The translations under genes and the position numbers were made by a program. Shown in pieces: positions 45,201 to 55,485 of a stretch of 64,000 nt of DNA. The DNA is from Corylus avellana (lineage: Eukaryota > Streptophyta > Magnoliopsida > Fagales > Betulaceae). The DNA is taken from positions 1,736,001 to 1,800,000 of the forward strand of contig NC_081547.1 of the NCBI RefSeq assembly GCF_901000735.1, in the 5' to 3' direction. Below the pieces are notes generated by a model, which searched no databases, was not told the origin of the DNA, and saw nothing but the letters and a program-made list of their open reading frames with translations. Each line of letters begins with the position of its first letter. Position 1 is the stretch's first letter.

Positions 45201-48097
45201 ACGATTTGGAGATTGGGATTCACCACCAACCTATGATGAGGAGCCCGAAGAAGATGACTCATGGGAAGAGGAAAGGCCTACGGAGGAGCACGAAAAATAT
45301 GGGTTTTTCCCCATGTTTGGTGGTCTCTATCCAGAAGAAGATGGCCAATTGGAAGAGGAAGGGTCCACAGATGTCATCGCCAATTATGAAGAGGATGGCA
45401 TCGCCGATTATGAAGAGGTTGAAGAAGACCTTCCAGGTGCATTACCTAATTTTAGTGATGAAGAATTAGGTTATGTTGATTTCCTTGGTGTTGAAGATAT
45501 TTTAAATTCTCCTAACGAAGATTATGGTGAGTTTTATGCGGATGAGAGAAATTATATGTTCACAAGGGAAACAATAATTGACCCATTCTTGAGTATCTTC
45601 ATGGCACATGGAAGGGAGAAGGAACGAACGAATAGCAAATCTGCAGTATTGCCAAATGGTGTATGGGGCTTTCATGACAACCATCAAAGTATTTCGATGA
45701 TGAGAAGCGTCACGTTTATTTTGGGGTGTTGCCTTGTTGTGATCTTAAGGAACAAAGAATGGAACGAGTTAACAGGGCACCCGAAGGACCGTGGAAAAGA
45801 CAGTCTGAATTCGAGGGCGAATTCTCTCCAACCTCGGGAGGATGATGTAGATTGGAATTCAAGGCTTATCTTATCTTATCTTATCTTATCTTTTAGTCTT
45901 TTATTAGGTTTCTTTGTTAGTCGTTTATTCTATCTTATCTTTCAATCTTTATTTGAATTAGGTTTCTTTGTTAGTCTTTTATTTGGTTTAGTTGTCTTTC
46001 GTAGACTTCTAAATTAACTTTATTTCATTGTTATTTTAGGGCTAGAAGTCTTGGGCTATAAATATATGCTTATAGCCTTTAGCAATTCAGTTTATGATTA
46101 TTATTGAGTTTGTTTAATAAGAATTACTCAGAGTTGAGTTTCTTTGTGTTTTTCCTTAAACCATAGATAGAATCTATAGTTTTTAAGAAGATTTCTTAGA
46201 TTCTTGTGATAGTCTCACAGTCTTAGAAATATTTACCCCTTCAACTTGATGTTTTCTTGTTCACTACAATCCTACGCTGCATCAGAAACTCTCTCATCCT
46301 CAAGAACCTCATTGAAATCCAACATTTCCTTCACAGCAGCTACCCAATCCAAAAATTATTCGAGTTGCAAGCAACACTCGAATTCAAGTATGTCAAGTTT
46401 GAACCCCGCCTCCCATCTTTTAATGTTGTTTGGCACCAATGGATGCTCCCTCCTTGCTCTACGGCTCTGCAAACAGATTAATAAGCTCATCCTCACACTA
46501 AAATCGTCATTTTCCTCCACAAAACGCGGATTTGGTTGATGGCGACGCCCATTAGAACCCCCAAGGCGGCAATTTGTTCAGTTAACACGCCAATTTGATC
46601 CCAAAACTGGTTACCAATCCTTATCCAATCAAACTGCTCCTCTAAGTGTTGCAAATGTGTCTTCAACTACTCATCATATGTTGTCTCACCACACTCATAC
46701 ACATTGCCAATGCTTGCATACTTACTTCCTCCTCCACGTGCTCCTTTGCGTGCCATGGTAGGAGATAAAACCTTGACTTTAATACCATCTGATGCAACAT
46801 GGCGTTGTGGGTTGCTAAATCTATAAGCACACAACTCACACTTCTTCCACAAAACAAGGGATTGCAGGAAAACAAAAGAAAATGCACTACTAGTGTTTCT
46901 TATTGAAAACTAATAAAAAAACAACATAGTATGGCGGCAAACCTGAAAAACAAAGCACAAAACTACCTTGTCGCGATTGCCTTTGAACATGATTAGGTCG
47001 CATTTGAACAAGACTTACAAATCGCACACAGTTCTAACGACCTACGAACACTACTGTGAATGGGGCTTCTTGAGTACCTTGATCGAACACACTTTGATCA
47101 TCAGAGCAATGGAGGCAAAAAAAAAAAAAACTCACATTCATTGGAGCACCAGAGAGATATGAAATGCTCAATTCCCCTAGAGAAAGTCCCTTATCCTCGG
47201 CCACCACAGTTTTGGCACAAGCTATTGACACCATCTCAGCAACAGCCGCAACAGCCCCTCCATGAAATGAACCATAGACATTCTGCAAACCCAAGAAAAA
47301 CATTTACCATTCATTTGAGGAAATGAAGTATGTCAGAATAATGGTAATTTACCATTTCCATGGCCTTGGGCTTTTGGGACAGATGGTAATTTATTAAAGA
47401 AAAACAAAGGAAAAACGTTACAAGAGTGTCATGATTTTTTAGTTATGGTTGAAATACTTAGCCATATTAAACAACTTCATTTTGGGGAAGATAGAACAAG
47501 TGATAGTGGAACCCCGAACAACAAAATCATTATATGTATACCAAGTAGTGTAGTATTGATCTAAGCTGAAGTAATAATTACAATTTTCATAAGAGAAAAA
47601 GAACTTCAAAGCAATGAGAAATTACAATTCTCTTTGTTTCTCATTTTCTGCGACCAAATAAGCATATAGCTTCCCAACTTTCCTCAGACCCAGATACTAA
47701 AACATCTTAATCCTCAAATCAGAAAATAGGAACAACACAAAACATACATTTTTCAACGAACAACTCGAATTTAAGTCTCAGCCACCAAAAACAGAATAGA
47801 TGTAAGAGAACCATAGAAAATGAAGCAAAGAGGGGTGACGAAAGTTACAATGAAAGCAGGTTTGATGGTGAGGATGCAGGTGACTCGGCCACGTAGGACC
47901 CGGTCTGGCTTGAGGAAGCTGCGAACCAGGTCGGAGTAGAAGTCCTTGGTATTGCAATTATCAGGGACGGGATCAGAGACTCCCACGTTTCGTAGGAAAT
48001 TTGTTACCACCGACACATGTTGAGAAGGAATTTCCTTGGCAATTGTTGTAGAGGAAGAGACTATGTCTGGGAGTTGAGTATCTGAGGGCTTCGCCAT
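42261..48097 (-). CDS. Acyl-CoA thioesterase 13-like hotdog protein, paralogue with 4.7-kb intron
   Basis: Exons 47849-48097, 47136-47282 and 42261-42404 encode 179 residues closely similar to the gene at 40377-41407: CNTKDFYSDLVRSFLKPD, GSFHGGAVAAVAEMVS, LGELSISYLSGAPMN, AEVTVDGSVVRSGRN and a C-terminal PIAKL. Intron positions and phases are identical, so the two are an inverted duplicate pair. Ending AKL resembles a PTS1 signal, suggesting a peroxisomal location (inference). Intron 2 is 4731 bp against 111 bp in the sister gene, because an LTR element with another nested inside it entered. The outer element's edge lies only some 15 bp from the exon 2 donor, yet the reading frame and splice sites are intact. 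Confidence 0.88.
44209..46289 (+). mobile_element. Young non-autonomous LTR retrotransposon, complete
   Basis: The 5' LTR (44214-44650) and 3' LTR (45843-46284) both start TGATGTAG and end GCATCA. They differ by one extra TCTTA unit and about two substitutions, so the insertion is recent. A perfect primer-binding site TGGTATCAGAGC (44653-44664) follows the 5' LTR, and a purine-rich CGGGAGGA precedes the 3' LTR. A 5-bp target duplication GAAAC flanks it (44209-44213, 46285-46289). The internal part is only ~1.19 kb with one ORF and no pol, so it must be mobilised in trans. Confidence 0.93.
44680..46017 (+). CDS. Single acidic ORF of the young LTR element, function unknown
   Basis: It opens just after the primer site with MAPPNTRKRGNRFAHLEDVY, the place and style of a plant retrotransposon gag start. 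Two copies of WQRMVDE(V/L)E(M/L)L form a short heptad-like coiled coil (about residues 36-75). A long Glu/Asp-rich region follows (EEPEEDDSWEEERPTEEHEK, DGIADYEEVEEDLP). I see no zinc knuckle, protease, RT or integrase motif. The frame stays open for 445 codons into the 3' LTR, where the last ~55 codons are LTR sequence, so the natural end may be there. It is not a recognised family. Confidence 0.6.
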   Translation: MAPPNTRKRGNRFAHLEDVYERKEAVGETRTEEQWQRMVDEVEMLQKKLKANQAAIRWQRMVDELELLRKEIEIFTTRVDNRGSPKVRHHRTNQRFVDEDNVVVGHRAYSKKRRARFETEMPRQANLTIIREPQIYQPNPYSVEEERESVDEEFQESEFIDEEFIYEDVEDPSQRFGDWDSPPTYDEEPEEDDSWEEERPTEEHEKYGFFPMFGGLYPEEDGQLEEEGSTDVIANYEEDGIADYEEVEEDLPGALPNFSDEELGYVDFLGVEDILNSPNEDYGEFYADERNYMFTRETIIDPFLSIFMAHGREKERTNSKSAVLPNGVWGFHDNHQSISMMRSVTFILGCCLVVILRNKEWNELTGHPKDRGKDSLNSRANSLQPREDDVDWNSRLILSYLILSFSLLLGFFVSRLFYLIFQSLFELGFFVSLLFGLVVFRRLLN

Positions 48098-48099
48098 TG

Positions 48100-49920
48100 T
48101 CTCTTTGTCTGTTTTTTTTTTTCCTCTCCTAAAACCTGGTGGATAGGACTATTAGATTTGCAAAAAATAATAATAATAATAATAATAATAGAAAGACGGT
48201 TGTGTCTCTTCCTCTTTTGTTTTTCATTCCTCTGATGTTGAGGACCTATATAGTAATTTTTATAAAGTAGGGCTTTTAGGTTTTGATTAAAAATAATCAA
48301 GATGATATATAAATTCTTTTAAAGTTGGTTTGCCTACTTGTATATACATGCACTGATGCATACAAACATTTTCAAGGAACCTACATAAAACTAAAACATA
48401 TTAAGCTTAGTAAAAAGATAAAAATAACTCTAATTTTTTTTTAGCAAGACAAAAATACTTTAATAAATTAATGTTTTAGTTTTTTTTTTAAAAAAAAAAA
48501 CTTTATTAAGTGTATTTTTGTCATTTGTGGGTATTGTCAATTTTTTAGTAGTTTCAGGAAACATTGTTACAATTAAAAATTTATGAAGAACGTTGTCAAT
48601 TGGGCGATAATTTGAGAAGAGTACGTAGATTTTCTCATATATATATATATATATATATATAGGAATATGCAATTCATGTTTACAAACACTAATTAAAATT
48701 TATAGGAATATGTCACATTTAATAATTATATATATTTTTATGTTTACTATTAGTTTATCTATTAAATCAAATTTATTCTAGCCGAGTGGGAAAAGCGTAT
48801 GGGAAAGAATTACAGACAAAAACTAGTAAAAATGAAAAACCAACGACTGACATGATTTTAGGAGAGGAAAAAAAAAAGAAGCAGACAAAAGAGACGATGG
48901 GTAAGCCCTCAGATACTCATCTCCCAGAAATAGTGTCTTATTGTTTCTAGAAGGGTACGTGATGTCATCATATCGCCGGTTTGGGACTCCTAAAACCAAT
49001 ACTCGGAATAGCAAAATTCATTTTATAGTAAAAATGAACGCACATCATTAGAACCGCAAAGAAACAATGCCGCATTAGTTTCACTTCATCGCCAGTACCA
49101 TTTATACCCTTTTTACATTGAAATAAATGAGTTAAACAAGCTGCTTATCTTAATTCTTATGGCTAAAACACACCCCCAAAAAAAGAGAGTAAAATTAACA
49201 TCCAATTGGAGATTCTCTCTCACCCAATTGTCATCACTGTCGGCCACTAAAAGCAGGAAACAATTGTGCACAGGGTCTCGGCACTTTCTTCACGTCTTGT
49301 GTAAGAATGTATTCTTTGCAACCACACTGAGTAACCTCATGGTTTAACTAACCTCTTCACTTCCGGCACTATTTTATTGGTTTGCTTGCTTTCACCCTAG
49401 CAGTAGCTGCTAGTATGGTAGGAAGTTCTGCTGAATGTAAGGCAGACCCCTTGAAAGAGGAGGCAGACAAAAAAAAAATATATTAATATAGCGTGCTATG
49501 AAGAAAATTCATGGAAAAATCAATTGTAAGTGTATTTTAGGAGAAATTTGCATTACACTATTGATTGGGTTTCTGAACCAGTAAAAGGGTATCAGATAGG
49601 CAGCGGTGATTAAATTTGATGAGATCGAATTCCAAAACTCCATGGGGAATTATGACCAGTCAGGGCGACATCCTGTGTGTGGATGGTGGGGTCTAATTAA
49701 GGGGTGGGTTAGGGTAGAGCTTATGCTATCAATTTTGAAATATGGGGGAAAAAGAAGAAAAGCAGAAGTTATACTAGAAGGAAGCTGGTGCCATGGACAC
49801 CTACTTTACCTCAATGAGAATGTAGCATGTACAAGTCAAATAAAACAACTGAAAGGATCTAAAATTTCACTATCATCGGAGATCAGAAGAGTGAACAGTT
49901 ATTTGTACTGACCACTTCTT
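48100..49920. other. Intergenic between thioesterase and cpFtsY
   Basis: Contains an (ATT)n run at 48166-48190, an AT run at 48641-48660 and poly-A/T tracts. Short ORFs (49159-49347, 49606-49911) lack domain resemblance. No gene is supported. Confidence 0.4.
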
Positions 49921-49925
49921 AGGCT

Positions 49926-52900
49926 TTATGAAAATATGGCATTAACGAAGGCCTCTGCATCAAAGGGTTGAAGGTCTTCAACACCCTCTCCAACACCCAC
50001 AAACTTCACAGGGATGCCAAGCTCATCAACCACACTGACCTGCAACAAGAAATTACAGTTTATTGATTACCAAGATCGTCTTAAATATAAGTATATAAGA
50101 AGGATAAAAATAAAAAATAAAAAAGTCAGAAATTACACCAGAGAATATTGCTCAGATGAAATTAAAACCTACCACGCAGCCACCTCTGGCAGAACCATCA
50201 AGTTTTGTCAAAATCAAACCAGTTATTCCAACGATCTGCCACAAAAGCTCCAAGTCAAAAGTTTACATAATCGTTGTATTGCCTCATAAAAAGCAGTTAA
50301 TAAAATTAGTACCAAACCACGTTAACGCGAAAGGCAAAGATGGGAATAATACTTCATTGAACTCTCTTGCTTGTGGTAGCATATTCAAACCTGTGGTCCC
50401 ATCCAAAACTAGCAGGATCTCCTGCAAATAAAATGATATTATTATAGACAAGTCTTAGAAACATACTTAAAAAAAAAAAAAAAAAAAAAAAACATTACAT
50501 CACACAACAGAGAAACAAAATTTGGTTAGACAAGGAATCTTCGTTCATATAGATCCAGATATGAAAACTAAAATTTATTTAAGCTATTCTCCATAACACC
50601 AGGGGTCATCAAAGAGACCAGAAGAGATGGCTACTCTAACTGGAATAACTGCAGTAGTCAAAACACACCAATTTCATTCAATTATACAGCATCTAACTAA
50701 CATCTAATATTTTTCATTTGGGAAAGCTGTCTGTAGATTACAATAATAGCTGGTACTTGAGATGGAAACCACCATACAGAAGTAACACAGGAGAAATAAG
50801 TCCCTTACTCCCTTATATACATATATTGGGATAAGTAAAAAAAATTCTGAAGAAGGATGACAAATGCTATACATCCACGGAAAATGAGTTATTGCCTTTC
50901 TATAGAAAAGAAAAGAAAAAAATCAGTTTTTCAATGATACCGCTTATGTCACAAAGGGCCAAAGCAACAAACAGACATGAGGTCATACTTCAGTACCGCA
51001 TCATAGAGGCCATACGTTAGTACCATATCCTAGATCCCCACCCCAAATTTTCTCAGGCATGCCTCCAGATTCGCAAACATTCAAACATGTATACCTATCT
51101 AAAAAAAAAAAAAAAAAGAAAAGCTGCCATAATTTGAGCTTACATTTGGTGCACCTGAAACAACTTTGCCCACAGCTTTTTTACATGCAATCAACTCTTC
51201 CATCAGGCTGTAATTAGTGTGTAGACCTGACACCATAAAATTACAGTTGTGCTGAAATTTTATCCACAAAGAGGCACATTAAACGATACTGAAAGCTAAC
51301 CATAAAAGCTGTTTGTACTTACGTCCAGACGTGTCACATAACACTACATCGAAATCTTGTTCCTTCCCTCTTTTCACAGCTTGTGAAAGAACTATTAAGA
51401 AGCACTTTAATATCATGAATTAGTATTTATAAAATTGCATCTAAAACTTCTAGAGGCAACAGAACATTAGAAATGAGACACAAAAATGAATTCATTAGAC
51501 TAGTTTACTTTAGTTGTCTACCTGATGATGCTTTCGCCTTATCCCTTTCAGACACAACAATCTCGCACCCAGTCCTCTCAGCCCATATCTCGAGCTGATC
51601 ACTAGCAGCTGCTCTAAAAGTATCTCCCGCTGCCATCAATATCTGGCACATTTTCAAAAAACAGAATGAAGAACCAACTCATGAAGTAGTCATGCTCCAC
51701 TTGGCAGAGAAATGTGAAGAAGAAAAGCAAAATGAGGTCAAACTAGTTAAACTTTTGAAACATTAGCTTCATCTGGTAAAAGATCAACATATGTGCGTAT
51801 GATTATGCACACACAATAACCCATCACCCTCAAATAACAGACACCTTTAGAATCCCTGAAATATCCTGACCTCTACGTGGAGACTCCAAAAACCTTTCTA
51901 CAAATATGATTTTAACCCCCATTTGCCTCCCTCCATCAAAATTTTATATCACTCTTGTAACGGACAAGACTATTTCCTATTGGATGTAGATACTATTAGT
52001 CACATGTAGGGTAAAACTAACTTGGTAATTGCTTCTCCTAATTTAGTCCAACCTAAATCCTGTTATATCTTAGAATAGCAACCCAAATGAAAAGGTCAGA
52101 CAAGCTCATTTAAGTCTTTGTCTATATCAACACAAGTTGTTCTAGACAATAGCATCTACTACAAGTCAAGTCCTTTCTATCCTCAAAAAAGAAGTACCTT
52201 TGATGTTTTCTCTCAGAGCAACATAAATCATCCTACTATATTAGGTAATTTAAACCAAATTTGTACTTGTGGACGTCACCGAAAGAAGCCTGAGGAATGA
52301 GCTCCTTATGTAAAACATGAGAAATCCACACCCCTATCCCACTAGGCTGACATGAGTAATTTTTTTTTTATTGGAAAAAGAATAGATTCTCAATATGTTT
52401 TCCTTCTATCAATCAAATATTTCTCTTAGTACTCATACTAATAAACCAAAAAAATAAATATAAGGGACCATACTAAGTACAGTTCAGGTCCTCAAATGAA
52501 CAACAAATTCCACTGTTTCAGTTTTCTTCTTTGTAAGTCATTCTCCTCATTATATTCCATCGCAGGATAAGCAATAATAATCTCACCTTGGCCCCTTCAT
52601 TTTTCAGTCTATAGGCCAGTTTTCCTGCAAGGAGCAGTTATATCAGAAAATCATTTTCTTGTTTGTAATAAATTGGAAGTTTATTCCCCCCCAAAAAAAA
52701 ATATTAACCATAGATTTATTAGTTTGAACAAAAATTTTACATGAAGAATTGTTTTTTATGATAAAATAATCCATATACTCTATTGACTTGACAAAATCAC
52801 TAGAAGCTTGTAATTGGTGTAATATCATTCAACACGAAGAGATCCCTACCAATTCAGTTCAGCAGAAAAATGATTCTGAAAAAAATCTACTACGCTGCAT

Positions 52901-54160
52901 AAATTCCACTAAATATATAATTGTGAAGCCTGGAGCCGGAACTTCATGTTTGTTAATCTAAACATGGAAATATAGACGATGAGCCTCTCTTACACCTTCA
53001 ACTTAGCTAGCCTCTTCTACCAAACACCTTCTTGAGAAGCACTTTTCATAAAAGAAATGGAGTTTAACCACTAACATTGAAAGCTCAGCAGGGAACTTGC
53101 AACCACAGTAAATTCCCATCTTACCAAGTGATGTTGTCTTGCCACCTCCATTGACACCCACAATCATAATCACAGCGGGTTTCCTGATGGCATAACAAAA
53201 ATTAATCCCAGGTACACTCCAAATTGAGTACAATATCAATCTCGCGAAACATGAAATCAGGCAAAACCAATGCTTTAAACGCCCAAACCTGAATCCAAGC
53301 TGAAGCTCGGTTTTACTACCCCTCGTAGTTATCAATTCCAACACACTCTTCTTCAACGCATCCTAAAATCCATCAAAAATCCACATATCAACAATCCACA
53401 CCAATGTCTTCTGTTATAGAGGAAAAAAAACACAAACTCATTGAATCGAACTTTTTATTTTCAAAAGCAAAAGCAACAAACTACATGGATTGGCCACAGT
53501 GGACATAAAATTTAACTCATAGAGCAGTAGGTTAATGTCTTATATGCAAAAGCTCAGTATCAATACCTTAATCTCATTCCCTGACTTAAGCTTCCCTGCC
53601 AATATATCCTCCCGCAACCTCTCCACGATCTTAATGGTGATCTTTGGTCCGAAGTCAGACACCAGTAGAGCCTGAAATTAGTGAATAGCACCCAATCAAA
53701 GCTTCAATAATCAAACATACGAAAACATTTTTCCGAATTATATTTTTTGGGAAATTGTTTTCCGATAAACAGTTTTCTGGGGAAACAAACGAAGCATACG
53801 CTGAAAAGAGGGGACAAGAAAAACCTCTTCGAGTTCGTCGAGGACTTTATCGGTGTCGGCGAGGTTCCAGTAGAGGAGGAGCTCGTCAATGACGGCGAGA
53901 TTGTCACGGGTTTTCGAGAAGCCTGAGAATACCTTCTCCACGTCACTCTGGGCCTTCTCCTTGATCAAGCGCCCGAGCCGCGTGAAGAACCCGGTCTGCC
54001 CGGCCAAGCATTTGAACCGCGAATTGTCGGGTCGGTTCGGACTGTAAGGAACGGAGCGGGCCCTGGGGAGGGTTGAGAGGATGTGGGGTGATAATGAAGG
54101 TGAAGGTGAAGGCGGAGGAGGTTTGCAGAGGTGCGAGAGGTGAGCAGGAGAAGCTGCCAT
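49926..54160 (-). CDS. cpFTSY: Chloroplast SRP receptor (cpFtsY)
   Basis: Eleven exons (53825-54160, 53567-53671, 53289-53362, 53125-53183, 52587-52624, 51522-51642, 51323-51391, 51144-51226, 50353-50421, 50173-50235, 49926-50039) encode 376 residues, as in other plants (~366). It is the SRP GTPase that docks cpSRP54 at the thylakoid for insertion of light-harvesting proteins via ALB3. Order: Ser/Pro-rich transit peptide ([20 protein letters not shown]), N-domain helices, then G-domain motifs: P-loop [28 protein letters not shown] (G3), TKLD (G4), and [13 protein letters not shown] at the end. All junctions close in frame. No missing key residue is seen. Confidence 0.95.
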
Positions 54161-54589
54161 TTTCCTACTCGAACTGTGAGTGTGAGAGAGGCAGCCTTTT
54201 ACTCGGCACCGTTTGAGATAAAGTACTCATGAAACGATGTCGTTCGTATTTTCAAGACATTTATGTTCGTTTTTGATATTTCAGAATGCACAAAACTATG
54301 CATTTTTTTAATTCCATAATTCACATTTTTTTAAGACATCCATTTTCGTTTTGGTTATTTCAAAATGCACAAAACTCCATAGTTTTATACTTATTTTTTA
54401 GAATTTCTAAATTAAATGTTTTAATAAGAAATATTTATAAAGTCACCACTCATCACAAAAGTTTAAGCAGATAAGAATATATGAATTTAATTATTTAATT
54501 AATATTTTAACACTGTTCCACACTTGTAAGCTCAAGCTCTTTCTTAATAATTAAAGCCTAACATATAAAATATATAATTAAAATGAGAA

Positions 54590-54740
54590 ATAATTAACAA
54601 GACAAATAGAGAAAGATCAGAAAATGTCAACTTTTGGTCACGCACAGCAAACGAAAACGTAGTAACAGATGAGTTGTAAGTTGGGTTGAGACCACTAATC
54701 ACGAAGAAAATAAGATCATCGTCATCAACAAGGCTATATA
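54590..54740 (-). pseudogene. Copia-type gag fragment
   Basis: Minus-strand translation gives DDDLIFFVISGLNPTYNSSV and TFSFAVRDQKLTFSDL, which match the gag (UBN2-like) region of plant Ty1/copia polyproteins. It is short, without flanking LTRs or a continuing frame, so it is a relic. Confidence 0.7.
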
Positions 54741-55149
54741 TACCCACCGCAGATAATTAATATACCTATAATTTGGGTTGAATGAGATATTCATATATGA
54801 TTTACTTCATTGAACTCTCGTGCTTGAAAGTAAATTATGTTCATTTCAAAGGGAAATGATTTCCTTGTGATTCAAAGGGAGGAAACAGTGAGGAAAAGTT
54901 TGAGGACGAGGACAGAGAAGACGAGAGGGAGAGATGAGCCAAAAATAGGCAATCACAGTAGCTAAAGTATGTGTTTAAGATAAGAAAATACGTGATATTT
55001 TTGTGTTATGAACCAAATATATACGATGTAGAGTTTTAGAGCATCTACTAGATATGCTCTACAATCTATTGAAGATGCTCATAGGCTCAATAAGTGCATG
55101 ATTCATGAATGATCATTCAGTTTACTTCAAGAAATCATTTGTAATACTC

Positions 55150-55475
55150 GTAATCATGTAGGTTGTGGTTCAATGGTCTAAGAAGATTTTTAAGTGGTCA
55201 GGTAAGTATTAGGGTGTGAATTCAAATCTTCACAATAGAGACTCCTCATGCCTAATTAGTATAAACCATATTGGTTCTCATTAATGTCCTGATGGGGCGA
55301 GCAATTAAACTATGGCTCAATTAGTCTCGAGTATGCGCCTGCGATTTCCGCCATCTAAGTCCTTCTTGAGTAGTCTCCCACGGATAAGTGTGACTATAGT
55401 CGTTTCAAGTAGAATAATCACAATTAATTTCTCCCTCCAACCTTATTAGTTAAAAAAATAAAAATAAAAATTGTA
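55150..55475 (+). mobile_element. Probable tRNA-derived SINE
   Basis: A-box-like GTGGTTCAATGGTCTAAG near 55163 and B-box-like GTGTGAATTCAAATCTTC near 55215 are followed by a body (ATGGGGCGAGCAATTAAAC, CTCGAGTATGCGCCTG). It ends in TTAGTTAAAAAAATAAAAATAAAAATT. A convincing target duplication was not found. Confidence 0.55.
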
Positions 55476-55485
55476 GAAGGAATAT

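Larger units (their letters stand above)
43159..47120 (-). mobile_element. Old gag-only LTR element (TR-GAG-like), minus strand, split by a nested element
   Basis: Two diverged LTR-like copies (about 43159-43545 and 46790-47120) share TGTTGCTGAATCTATAAGCA-type sequence. The 5' one is followed on the minus strand by a decayed primer site TGGTATTAAAG and a gag start (MARKGARGGGSKYASIGNVY). Further on are VATKFRGRFAAWW, ESNDQLVSRYI and a zinc knuckle CFKYGELGHRMADC with its second Cys changed to Tyr. These are Ty3/gypsy gag traits. Stops interrupt it and no pol is present; without the nested insert the internal part is ~1.2 kb. The outer right boundary is approximate. Confidence 0.75.
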
